DNA from: Chloroflexi bacterium ADurb.Bin180 | Lineage (GTDB): Bacteria; Chloroflexota; Anaerolineae; UBA2200 | Reading direction: 5' to 3' | DNA length: 64,000 nucleotides | Assembly: GCA_002070215.1 (NCBI GenBank) | Contig: MWCV01000012.1 | Coordinates: forward strand, 1-64,000 | Part shown: positions 55,212 to 63,553 of the stretch, one piece after another | Position numbering within the stretch: the stretch's first letter is position 1 | Layout: each line of letters opens with the position of its first letter | Notes under the pieces: model-generated | The model's database searches: none | What the model saw: only the letters and a program-made list of their open reading frames with translations | What the model was told of the DNA's origin: nothing | Position numbers and translations under genes: made by a program

Positions 55212-57953
55212 TCAGGGCCGCTTGAGTATCAGCGGCAGATTGGCCATTGACTTCCATCCCACGGGAGTGAGGGTCGGTGTTGCCGTCCGAGTAGGTGTAA
55301 GGGTTTGGGTAGGAGTGCGTGTAAGCGTTGGCGTCAGTGTCACCGTGGGCGTGCGCGTGCTGGTGGGCGATATCGTCGCCGTAGGAGTTGGAGTTGCCGC
55401 GGCGGCGCTGCGCCAGAGCTGGCCATAGATGTCATAGCTGCCGTTGCGGAAATCCTGCCATACGCACAGCATCTCCCCCTGGAGTGAATTGTGAGCGAGC
55501 CCCGGGAACCACTGCACCTCCGGGGCGTCCGACACAGCGAACCCGGCCTCCGCCACTCCTGTTCCAGATACCGCCCCACCAGAGATATCCCAATCGCTCA
55601 GAGCGTGATAATCCTGCCACACTGTTAGCGACTGCGCACCGTGGGAATCATAGGCCACGGCGGGATAGCTCGGCAGAAAGTCACCCGGACTGACCACGAA
55701 TGCCGGTCCCACAACCGCGGCAGACGCATCGAGGCGTCGGCCGTACAACGAACCATCGCCCGAGTCGCTCCACACCACCAGGTACTCGTTCCTGGCCTGG
55801 TGGTACACCACGTCGTGACCGTAGAGATCCCCCGCCAGAGCGGCAAAGCGCAGCTCGTCACCCAGGGGACCGCCTGCCGCGCTCACGCGTCTTCCGCGCA
55901 CCTCCGTCACATCACTGGAAAAGCCGTACGCTACCAGGTACTCGTTGGTTGCGACGTTGTAGGTAACGCGTGCCTGAGTCTGATTGCCCGCTACCGCGCT
56001 GACCACCGTGTTGCTACCCAGCAAAGCTCCCGCTCCCGAGATGCGCTGAGCATAGATATCCCAGGACGAGCCCTTCCAGGCCGTCCAGGCAGCCAGGCAC
56101 TCGCCGCTGGTCGGATGACACACCACAGCGGCCTGACTCTCACTGATGGACGCCGTATCACGCGAAACCAGAATCGGACTGCCCACCAACTGCCCGGCAG
56201 AACTCACGCGCTGGCCATAGATGTCATAGCCTGAGCCAGGAGCATGGATCTCCTGCCACAAAACCAGATAGATGTTCTGAGCGGGGTTGTAGGCCACCGC
56301 CGGGTCCGCATTCAGTAGCCCCGCGGTTGCGATCACCACTTCAGCTCCGAACGGAGCACCGGACGCAGTAACCAACCGCCCGTAGACGTCGTAATCTTGA
56401 GCGCTGCGAAAATCCTGCCATACCACCAGGTACCGGTTGTTAGCCGGGTCATAGGCTGCCTGTGGACGTTCCTGCCCTTTGCGTGAGGCACACACGAGAA
56501 GCAAGCCACCAGTCAGTTGCCGGTCTGTGCGCAGCCGCTGGGCCATGATGTCTGGCTCTGCGCCGTAATAGCCGTCGGACCACACCGCCAGGTACTCCCC
56601 CGGACCCGGTGCCCAGGTCAGAGCTGGAGCCCACCGGCCGTTGGCTGCCAGGCGCACCACTACGGGGCTGCTTTTTGCGCCGCCTCCGGTAACCGTCAGA
56701 GCACGAATCGGCGGAGCCGTGCCGGTGTTCGTTTCTGTCACCATCGTGACCATAAACTGATCTGTGCTGCTGGAGGCGGCTACGGCTGGAGATTCGTCAT
56801 CCCACGTGCTGGCGTACAGCGATACTGCTCCCCCTTGTAGCTGCCCGTTGGCCAGCACGATCTGGCCATAGATGTCCCAGCTTGTGCCGCTTCGCCCGTC
56901 CTGCCACACCGCCAGGTACTTGTCGTTTATGGGACACCAGGCCACACGCGCCTGCCATTCGTTCCCAGTACCTTTGCTGACGTCAATCAATGACCCTTTG
57001 AGAGCGAGGTTGGCATCGAGCACCTGCCCGTTGATGTCCCAACCGGTGGCGTCATGGTTTTCTTCCCAGACAACCAGATACTCATCCGCTCCGCTGCGAT
57101 AGGCGACGTCGGGGCGTCCGGCCGCGTTCGTGCTGCGGATGGTGATCGGTGCGCCCTGAGCATTGCCCGCGGCATCGAAAGCGCGGGCCAGCAACGCGCT
57201 GGCAGAGCTGTCCCCTTCGTCCCAGACTACGACGCAGCGCCCTCCACCGCAGGTCACCCGAGGCCGATATGCGTCCTGAATTCCGGCATTGACGACCACC
57301 TCGGGACCGACGGGATTGCCCAAGCTCGACAGGCGACGCAGAAAGACCTGTATCTGGCTACTGGAACGGTGATCCTGCCAGACCACCCAGTACTGGTCGG
57401 CAACGGAATCGTAGGCGATGTCCGGGTTCACCTGGTAGCCTGCCGCGTTACAGATTGTCAGCAGAGTAGGCGACACGCCACCGCCCGCGGTCAGCTCGCG
57501 GCCGTAGATGTCATTGCCTGTGCCGCGCATGAACCCTTGCCACACCGCCAGGTATACGCCGCGCCGTGTGTTGAAAGCGACCTGCGGGCCCTCCAGATTA
57601 GCGGCAGAGGACACCTGGTCCACATAGTCCGCGATGGCCACATTCCCGCCAATCAACTCCAGTGCGCTGACGCCGCCCCCTCCACTGGCGCGGGGAGTTC
57701 GCCCCTCCTGGTCCCCGGGCGCAGCGTGATCACCCAAGATCCCGCTGTGCCGCAGTGGGTCGGGTGTGCCTGAGGGAAGCAGCGGCGGCCGCCAGGCGGC
57801 AGGAGCAAAGGGCGCGGCAATGGGAGCGGAAGAGGGCACAGTCTCGGCGACGGAGACCTGCGCCGGTGCATCCGGCCTGGCATAGGCCCGCACGACGGGA
57901 AACAACAACGACCACGTGATCAGACAGACAAGCATGCGTTGATATCTCGTCAC
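55212..57953 (-). CDS. Exported 14-repeat beta-propeller-like protein with LPLILKR tail
   Basis: A 913-residue exported protein with a signal peptide, a Pro-rich region (about 30-90) and then fourteen units of 50-60 residues each centred on YLAVWQD-type strands often followed by WDIYGQ (first near residue 135, last near 835). Fourteen equals two seven-bladed propellers. A Thr/Pro spacer (about 850-895) and the short tail SMANLPLILKRP close the protein. The pattern suggests a surface or S-layer-associated binding protein, not an enzyme; no catalytic motif was found. The GTG start follows AAGGAGG. It is 46 bp downstream of purA but may have a separate promoter. Confidence 0.78.
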   Translation of the reverse strand: MTRYQRMLVCLITWSLLFPVVRAYARPDAPAQVSVAETVPSSAPIAAPFAPAAWRPPLLPSGTPDPLRHSGILGDHAAPGDQEGRTPRASGGGGVSALELIGGNVAIADYVDQVSSAANLEGPQVAFNTRRGVYLAVWQGFMRGTGNDIYGRELTAGGGVSPTLLTICNAAGYQVNPDIAYDSVADQYWVVWQDHRSSSQIQVFLRRLSSLGNPVGPEVVVNAGIQDAYRPRVTCGGGRCVVVWDEGDSSASALLARAFDAAGNAQGAPITIRSTNAAGRPDVAYRSGADEYLVVWEENHDATGWDINGQVLDANLALKGSLIDVSKGTGNEWQARVAWCPINDKYLAVWQDGRSGTSWDIYGQIVLANGQLQGGAVSLYASTWDDESPAVAASSSTDQFMVTMVTETNTGTAPPIRALTVTGGGAKSSPVVVRLAANGRWAPALTWAPGPGEYLAVWSDGYYGAEPDIMAQRLRTDRQLTGGLLLVCASRKGQERPQAAYDPANNRYLVVWQDFRSAQDYDVYGRLVTASGAPFGAEVVIATAGLLNADPAVAYNPAQNIYLVLWQEIHAPGSGYDIYGQRVSSAGQLVGSPILVSRDTASISESQAAVVCHPTSGECLAAWTAWKGSSWDIYAQRISGAGALLGSNTVVSAVAGNQTQARVTYNVATNEYLVAYGFSSDVTEVRGRRVSAAGGPLGDELRFAALAGDLYGHDVVYHQARNEYLVVWSDSGDGSLYGRRLDASAAVVGPAFVVSPGDFLPSYPAVAYDSHGAQSLTVWQDYHALSDWDISGGAVSGTGVAEAGFAVSDAPEVQWFPGLAHNSLQGEMLCVWQDFRNGSYDIYGQLWRSAAAATPTPTATISPTSTRTPTVTLTPTLTRTPTQTLTPTRTATPTLTPVGWKSMANLPLILKRP

Positions 57954-57999
57954 GGTCGGCCTCCTTGCCTTTGGTCAATCCCTGAGAGCAGGGCGTTGG

Positions 58000-59316
58000 T
58001 CATTTGCGCAGCAACTGCTCTCGTCCCGGTCCTGTGCTGATCATTTCTACCGGTATTCCCACCTCGTCCTCGATGAGCTGCACGTAAGTGCGGGCCTGAG
58101 CAGGAAGGTCGGCGAAACGCCTGGCCTTTCCGAGGTCGCCCTCCCAGCCTTCCAGCTCCTCAAAGACGACCTCCGCCGCGGCGAGCTCATCCTCGTCAAC
58201 GGTGAAGGTCCGCGTCAGCCCGCCTCCGATACGATAGGCGACGGCCACGCGCAGCGATGGCAACCCGGCGAGGACGTCCAGCTTGGTCAGGGCCAGCGCG
58301 TCGAGGCCATTCACCCGCCGGGCATAGCGCAGGATGGTCAGGTCCAGCCAGCCGCACCGCCGCGGACGTCCGGTGGTCGTGCCGTACTCGTGCCCCAGCT
58401 CGCGGATGCGGCTGCCGAGCTCGTTGTCGAGCTCTGTCGGGAAGGGCCCGGCTCCCACGCGTGTGGTGTAAGCCTTGGCCACACCGAGCACCTTGAGCGG
58501 GTCGGGCCGTATGCCTGTGCCTACATAGACTCCCCCCAGCGTCGGGTGGGAGGAGGTCACGTAGGGATAGGTCCCGTGGGCAATGTCCAGCAAGGTGGCC
58601 TGAGCGCCCTCGAAGAGGATGTCCCCTCCGCGCTGGCGCACCTCATCCAGAAATGAACCGGCGTCGCCGCTGCTGACGGTTGCGTTGTTCCGGAGTGCCT
58701 CGATGGCCGGCCAGCACTGCTGCAAGACCAATTGGCTGGACAGTGCCGCTTCAATCGTCAGCTCCTCCTGCTTCTCTCGCGGCACCTGATAGAATCCCAA
58801 GAGCGCCTCAACCTCGGCGCGGTTCCAGGCCGCCTCTTCGGCAACTCGCCGCCCAAACCGCTCGCGATCCTTCGTGTCGCCCCAGCGAATGCCGCGCCGG
58901 CCGACATAGTCCATATAGGCAGGTCCGATGCCGCGTCCGGTGGTGCCGATGGCCCCTCCCGAGAGGCGATCCCTGAGCACGTGCCAGGGCAGGATGAGGT
59001 GCGCCTTGTCGCTGATCAACAGTCGGGCGTGCGCGCTTCCCAGCCGCGACTCGAGGGCGACCAGTTCATCACGCAGCACGAGCGGGTCAATTACTACCCC
59101 ATTGCCGATGACGCAGGTCTTGTCCGGGTAGAGGACCCCTGAAGGCAGCAGGTGGAAAGCGTGGCTCTGGTTGTTCACCACCACCGTGTGGCCAGCATTG
59201 TTCCCACCCTGGTAGCGCACAACCGCCACAAACCGGGCCTCTGCAGCGAGCGCATCAACGATCTTGCCCTTGCCTTCGTCGCCCCATTGGGTGCCAAGAA
59301 TCACCAGGTTAGTCAT
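58000..59316 (-). CDS. purA: Adenylosuccinate synthetase
   Basis: A 438-residue GTP-dependent ligase joining IMP and aspartate to adenylosuccinate. Hallmarks are the P-loop-like GTQWGDEGKGKIVD, the NAGHTV loop, IGTTGRGIGPAYMDYVGRRGIR and the nucleotide-binding LTKLDVL. The length is standard. Its ATG overlaps the purB stop by eight bases, so both steps of AMP formation from IMP are encoded as a coupled pair. The operon starts with a flavoprotein gene and its promoter at 62159-62187. Confidence 0.96.
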   Translation of the reverse strand: MTNLVILGTQWGDEGKGKIVDALAAEARFVAVVRYQGGNNAGHTVVVNNQSHAFHLLPSGVLYPDKTCVIGNGVVIDPLVLRDELVALESRLGSAHARLLISDKAHLILPWHVLRDRLSGGAIGTTGRGIGPAYMDYVGRRGIRWGDTKDRERFGRRVAEEAAWNRAEVEALLGFYQVPREKQEELTIEAALSSQLVLQQCWPAIEALRNNATVSSGDAGSFLDEVRQRGGDILFEGAQATLLDIAHGTYPYVTSSHPTLGGVYVGTGIRPDPLKVLGVAKAYTTRVGAGPFPTELDNELGSRIRELGHEYGTTTGRPRRCGWLDLTILRYARRVNGLDALALTKLDVLAGLPSLRVAVAYRIGGGLTRTFTVDEDELAAAEVVFEELEGWEGDLGKARRFADLPAQARTYVQLIEDEVGIPVEMISTGPGREQLLRK

Positions 59317-60772
59317 CTGCCCTGTTTCCCCTGTCGCTGCCCCGCTCCGCGCGGCGGTCGTCTTGGTTGTCTGCTAGCCCCAACTCGGCCTCGATTCGCT
59401 CTGCTTCGGCGACGGCCAGCTCCGCTGCCAACCCGGTGTACTCCTCCGGCTTCCAGGCCGAGACCACAGCGCGTTCCTCGTCTCCGAGACCAGCCACCAG
59501 TGACTGCCAGTCCGAGTCGCCACCACGAACCGCGGACTGCACGCCAGCAAAGGCCTCCGGCTGGCCATTGGCACGCCGCCGCAGTTGCAGCGCCTCGGAC
59601 AGCACCTCGGGGTGAGCCCTCACTTCCCTGAGCAGCGCCTCCTCATCTGGCTCCACGCGGGCCAGTCCCTCGGCCAGTGCCTCCGTCGCAACCAGGCTGT
59701 GCCCCAGGGCCACACCGATATTGCGCTTGGCCGTCTTGTCCGACAGGTCCCGCTGCAATCGGGAAAGAGAGAGCTTGTCAGAGAGCGCCTCCAGCAGGGC
59801 GCTACTCATCTGGAGGTTGCCTTCGGCGCCCTCAAAGTGAATGGGATTCACCTTGTGCGGCATGGTCGAAGACCCAACTTCCCCCGGCACTGCTTTCAGA
59901 CGCAGTGTCCCCAGCGCCGCGTAGAGCCAGACGTTCTGCGCCAGGTCGAGCCATACACTGTTCAACTGCCGCACCCAGTCGAGGAACAGCACGAGGTAAC
60001 TAGATGGGACAATCTGCGTTGTGATCGGGCTTGGCTCAAGACCCATTTCAGCGATGAATGACCTGGCGAACCGCTGCCAATCAAGCTCGGGGAAGAGCAG
60101 CGTCTGAGCGTTATAGTTGCCCACCGCGCCGCTCAGCTTGCCGCTCAAGCGCTGCTGTCGCAATTGGCCCAGCCAAAACGCCGCCCGCGAGAGAAAGACC
60201 GCCCACTCTTTGCCCATGGTGGTAGGCACCGCTACCTGGCCGTGGGTGCGCGCCAGCATGACCACCCTGGCATCTCGGCGTATCATGCCGCAGAGGATTC
60301 GCACCAGTTCCAATGAAGAGGGCACGATCACCTCTGCTGCCGCCCTCGCCAGCAGTCGGCCGTAGGCCAGACTGTCCGTGTCCTCGCTGGTCAACCCCCA
60401 GTGGATCCACGACGAATGTTGCTCCCAGACCGTGCCCCTGGCGTGCTCCCGAATCAGGTACTCCACTGCCTTGACATCGTGTCTGAGCCTGGCCTCAATC
60501 TGCTTCACCCGCTCCAGGTCCACGTCGCCCAGAGCGGCAGCCCAATCCAGGAGCGATGCCTGGTCTGCTGCGTTGGGCAGCTCGAGGCCCAGGAACTCGA
60601 GCAACCTGATCCAGTATCGCGCCTCCACTACGACGCGTTCGCGAATCAGCGCGCCCTCGGAGAACAGGTCGCGCAGTGGGCCACAGACTCGGGAGTATCG
60701 TCCGTCCAGCGGCGACAGGGCCCACAGCGAGGCAGTCTCTTTGCCGGAATCCATGATCACGCTCAAGCTCAC
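59309..60772 (-). CDS. purB: Adenylosuccinate lyase
   Basis: A 487-residue member of the fumarase/aspartase superfamily that cleaves adenylosuccinate to AMP and SAICAR to AICAR. The signature GSSTMPHKVNPIHFEGAEGN is intact, with SSWIHWGLTSEDT and ARTHGQVAVPTTMG as further conserved regions. Length is near that of the E. coli-type enzyme; the last 40 residues are a charged extension. The GTG start overlaps the preceding flavoprotein stop (GTGA); an ATG six codons further on is an alternative. Confidence 0.95.
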   Translation of the reverse strand: MSLSVIMDSGKETASLWALSPLDGRYSRVCGPLRDLFSEGALIRERVVVEARYWIRLLEFLGLELPNAADQASLLDWAAALGDVDLERVKQIEARLRHDVKAVEYLIREHARGTVWEQHSSWIHWGLTSEDTDSLAYGRLLARAAAEVIVPSSLELVRILCGMIRRDARVVMLARTHGQVAVPTTMGKEWAVFLSRAAFWLGQLRQQRLSGKLSGAVGNYNAQTLLFPELDWQRFARSFIAEMGLEPSPITTQIVPSSYLVLFLDWVRQLNSVWLDLAQNVWLYAALGTLRLKAVPGEVGSSTMPHKVNPIHFEGAEGNLQMSSALLEALSDKLSLSRLQRDLSDKTAKRNIGVALGHSLVATEALAEGLARVEPDEEALLREVRAHPEVLSEALQLRRRANGQPEAFAGVQSAVRGGDSDWQSLVAGLGDEERAVVSAWKPEEYTGLAAELAVAEAERIEAELGLADNQDDRRAERGSDRGNRADD

Positions 60773-62127
60773 TCGTGAGCGACGCGCTCAGCGATCTTGC
60801 GGGCGGCGATCACACCAGTCGCTGCCGCGCCGACGATGTTGCCCGACACACCTGCGCCATCGCCCGCGACAAAGACGTTCTCGACCTGCGTCTCGAGGTT
60901 GGCATCGATCTTGGGGCGACAGGAGTGGAACTTGACCTCTGGCGCGTAGAGCAACGTAGAGTCAGCGCCGATGCCCGGGATGAGCGCGTCGAGCCGTTCG
61001 ATTCCCTCAGTGAGATTCACCACCACGCGTGAAGGCAGCGCCATAGCGATGTCACCCGGAGTCACCTCGGTCAGCGTCGGCTCGATGTAGCTCTTGGACA
61101 GGCGCCCCCACGTGCTGCGCCGATAACGCCGAAAGTCAGACAGTCTTTGCAGCAGCGGCAGGCCGCCGCCGATGGTGTTGGCCAGCTTGGCGATGCTCTC
61201 TCCGTAAGCAATCGTGTTGGTGATTGGTTCCGATAGCCCGATCTTGTTCAGCAGTGCAAAATTGCTATTCGCCGAGTGGCGATCTTTGTACGCATGGCCG
61301 TTCACGCAGTCAAACTGCTTGTAGGGCTCTCGCGTGACAAAGCCATTGGGATTGGTGCAGAAGGTGCGCAACTGGTCATCGTAGGAGTGCGAGAAGAAAA
61401 AGATCGGCGGATCGTAGATGACCTCGCACACACCATGCAGCACTTCGGCAGGCACCTCCACGCGCACGCCCACCTCGATGGGCTGGTACTGCAACTCGCA
61501 GCCCAGACCCGCGAGCAGGTCGGCCAGCCACTGGTTTGCCGAGCGCCCCGGCGCCAGCAGCAGGTAGCGCGCATTCATGGCGACCCCACCCTCAGCCAGC
61601 ACCGCCACGCCGCCCTCGATGCGCTGTACCTGCTCCACGCGCAGCTCGGTGCGCAGCGTCACACCCTGGGCGGCCAGCCACGCCTCCATGCCGCTGATGT
61701 AGCCCGGCAGCCGGTCCGAGCCCAGGTGCTTCTGTTTGACCAGCATCAACATCATGCCCAGCTTGGTCGCTCGCGCCTTGAGCTCGTTCGCCGACCGTGG
61801 GTCACTGGGGTATGTCGGCCCATCCATACCGAACCTGGCAAAGGCCGCTTCGAGATAGTCAATCAACTGGTCCGCTTCGGACAGAGGCAAGAATTCGGTC
61901 AGGTCGGTCTTGCCGCGGCGCGCGGTAAAGTTCAGCTTGCCATCGGAGAACAATCCTGCGCCTCCAACCCCGTAGAGCACGTCGTCGTGTGGGTTGCGCC
62001 GCGCTGCCAGCTTGCCCCGGTCGATGAGCACGATGTCCTTGATGCCGCGTTCGTGCAGCTCGTAGCAGGCGAATAGCCCGGCCGGTCCTGCCCCGACGAC
62101 AACCACCTCGTGCCAGTTCTGAGCCAT
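60769..62127 (-). CDS. FAD/NAD(P)-dependent oxidoreductase (COG2509-like dehydrogenase)
   Basis: A 452-residue flavoprotein with the FAD-binding motif VVVVGAGPAGLFACYELHE, the GVGGAGLFSDGKLNF segment characteristic of the COG2509-type dehydrogenases, and a C-terminal FVAGDGAGVSGNIVGAA that completes FAD binding. The reaction is not known; these proteins are widespread in anaerobes. ATG 62127 follows CTGGAGG and lies about 25 nt behind the promoter; the frame to 62187 overlaps the promoter. It is translationally coupled to purB by four bases, an unexpected neighbourhood for purine synthesis. Confidence 0.85.
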   Translation of the reverse strand: MAQNWHEVVVVGAGPAGLFACYELHERGIKDIVLIDRGKLAARRNPHDDVLYGVGGAGLFSDGKLNFTARRGKTDLTEFLPLSEADQLIDYLEAAFARFGMDGPTYPSDPRSANELKARATKLGMMLMLVKQKHLGSDRLPGYISGMEAWLAAQGVTLRTELRVEQVQRIEGGVAVLAEGGVAMNARYLLLAPGRSANQWLADLLAGLGCELQYQPIEVGVRVEVPAEVLHGVCEVIYDPPIFFFSHSYDDQLRTFCTNPNGFVTREPYKQFDCVNGHAYKDRHSANSNFALLNKIGLSEPITNTIAYGESIAKLANTIGGGLPLLQRLSDFRRYRRSTWGRLSKSYIEPTLTEVTPGDIAMALPSRVVVNLTEGIERLDALIPGIGADSTLLYAPEVKFHSCRPKIDANLETQVENVFVAGDGAGVSGNIVGAAATGVIAARKIAERVAHE

Positions 62128-62158
62128 TTTTCCTCCAGGGATACCGTGCATCGCCGCT

Positions 62159-62187
62159 ATTGTACGGTATCCAGCACGGTATGGCAA
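62159..62187 (-). promoter_or_regulatory. Promoter of the flavoprotein-purB-purA operon
   Basis: Minus-strand TTGCCA (62187-62182), 17-bp spacer and TACAAT (62164-62159), starting near 62152. No purine riboswitch or PurR-like site was seen. Confidence 0.7.
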
Positions 62188-62214
62188 TCAGACCGCCGCT
62201 CAAGCGCACGACAC

Positions 62215-62243
62215 TTGTCGCCTCCACACAGAGCGGCTAGAAT
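62215..62243 (+). promoter_or_regulatory. Promoter of the second DUF3795 gene
   Basis: TTGTCG (62215-62220), 17-bp spacer and TAGAAT (62238-62243), starting near 62250. Confidence 0.6.
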
Positions 62244-62318
62244 CACGTGAGACGCGGCATTCGAGTGCCGTTTGTGGGCTCGAACCGCCAGCCCGGGTCC
62301 GATCACCGGAGGCGCCAG

Positions 62319-62906
62319 ATGAACAAACCGCTGCCGGAAAGCCAGCTTCAGGGAGCCTGTGGCCTGTACTGCGGTCTGTGCCCGCGTTATCAGTCCTCTT
62401 CACCCAGCCGCTGCCCCGGCTGCCAGTTGGGCGAACAACACTCGTACTGCTCCGTATGGCGCTGCGCCGTGCACACAAAGGGGCTGCTGACCTGCGCCAA
62501 ATGTGCCGAGTATCCCTGCGCCAAGCTCAAGCTCTGCATCGGCGAAGGAGCTGACTCGTTCCTGAGCCACCAACCAGCTTTCCCCAACCTGGAGCGCATC
62601 CGTGCCAACGGCCTGGAAAGTCACCTGGCAGAGGCTCGCGAGAGGCGCGAGCTCCTCGAGGAGCTGCTCGCCCGCTACAACGATGGCCGCTCGATGAGCT
62701 TTTACTGCGTGGCAGCGGCACTTCTCTCGCCGGAGAGGCTACGCCAGGCCTTGCAGAAAGTCGATGGGACCGTCTCCCAGGGGCGGGTCAACAAAGAGGA
62801 CCTGAAAGCCAGAGCCAGGGCAATGAGGTCGACACTGCAAGAATACGCAACTCAGGATGGGATCAGTCTGGCCCTGCGCAAGGGCAAGGCGGGGGACGGT
62901 CCCTGA
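62319..62906 (+). CDS. DUF3795-type cysteine-rich protein, second paralogue
   Basis: A 195-residue protein opening with CGLYCGLCPRY and continuing with CPGCQLGEQHSYCSVWRC and CAKCAEYPCAKLKLC, a Cys pattern of the DUF3795 family that may hold zinc or an Fe-S cluster. It has a longer helical C-terminus than the paralogue at 18154-18558. ATG 62319 follows GGAGG; the earlier frame start at 62247 lies at the transcription start. The GNAT gene follows after six bp. Function unknown. Confidence 0.8.
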   Translation: MNKPLPESQLQGACGLYCGLCPRYQSSSPSRCPGCQLGEQHSYCSVWRCAVHTKGLLTCAKCAEYPCAKLKLCIGEGADSFLSHQPAFPNLERIRANGLESHLAEARERRELLEELLARYNDGRSMSFYCVAAALLSPERLRQALQKVDGTVSQGRVNKEDLKARARAMRSTLQEYATQDGISLALRKGKAGDGP

Positions 62907-62912
62907 GAAGGG

Positions 62913-63527
62913 GTGAGCAGGGCCAGGGGGACGATAGGCGGGCGCGAGACTGGGAGGCCAACAACGTCATTTCGGTTCCAGGTGATGAACGAGCAATCGG
63001 CTCGCGCGGTGCTCTCCTGGGTCTACCCACCACCGTACCTCATCTACAACGAGGACCCGTTACGAATGGAGCAGGTCGTGCAGGAATTGCTGCGGCCTGA
63101 CTATCACTACTACACACTCGCCGAGGGCCGCGATTCACTTGTTGCCTACTGCTGCTGTGGCCTGGACGCCAGGGTTGGCGGGGGCGACTATGACGACGAC
63201 TCGCTTGACCTGGGGCTAATGGTGCGCCCGGACCTGAATGGTTTGGGACGAGGGGGCGAGTACGCTGGAGCGGTGCTGCAGTTCACCCGGCGGCACTTTC
63301 CGCAGCGCCGTTGGCGAGTGACCATTGCCGAGTTCAACCAGCGAGCACAGCGCGTTTGGAGCAAGCTGGGCTTCGTACGGGTGCAAACCTTTGCGCGGCA
63401 GGGAGACGGAACGGCTTTCGGGGTATGGGTCTTGGCCGGTGCCAACCAGGCCGATGAGCCCCAACCCAGGGGTTCGTGGAAGCAGGCCGGCCCCCCGCGC
63501 ATCATACGGCCGACGAATCGGATCTAG
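62913..63527 (+). CDS. GNAT-family N-acetyltransferase
   Basis: A protein of up to 204 residues with a GNAT fold: the motif A region reads LGLMVRPDLNGLGRGGEYAGAVLQF, where GLGRGG stands for the acetyl-CoA pyrophosphate loop, followed by NQRAQRVWSKLGFVRVQTF in motif B. The N-terminal 24 residues are doubtful, and ATG 62985 is an alternative start. A Pro/Arg-rich C-terminal tail lies beyond the domain. The substrate is unknown. It is co-oriented with the DUF3795 gene, six bp behind it, and probably shares its transcript. Confidence 0.75.
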   Translation: MSRARGTIGGRETGRPTTSFRFQVMNEQSARAVLSWVYPPPYLIYNEDPLRMEQVVQELLRPDYHYYTLAEGRDSLVAYCCCGLDARVGGGDYDDDSLDLGLMVRPDLNGLGRGGEYAGAVLQFTRRHFPQRRWRVTIAEFNQRAQRVWSKLGFVRVQTFARQGDGTAFGVWVLAGANQADEPQPRGSWKQAGPPRIIRPTNRI

Positions 63528-63553
63528 CGTGGGTCATCCGTGATGGCGTGTGA

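Noticed and set aside
55250-55420. Minus-strand Thr/Pro repeats as a separate repeat element
   Set aside because: These encode the spacer before the C-terminal tail of the propeller protein and are explained by the gene.
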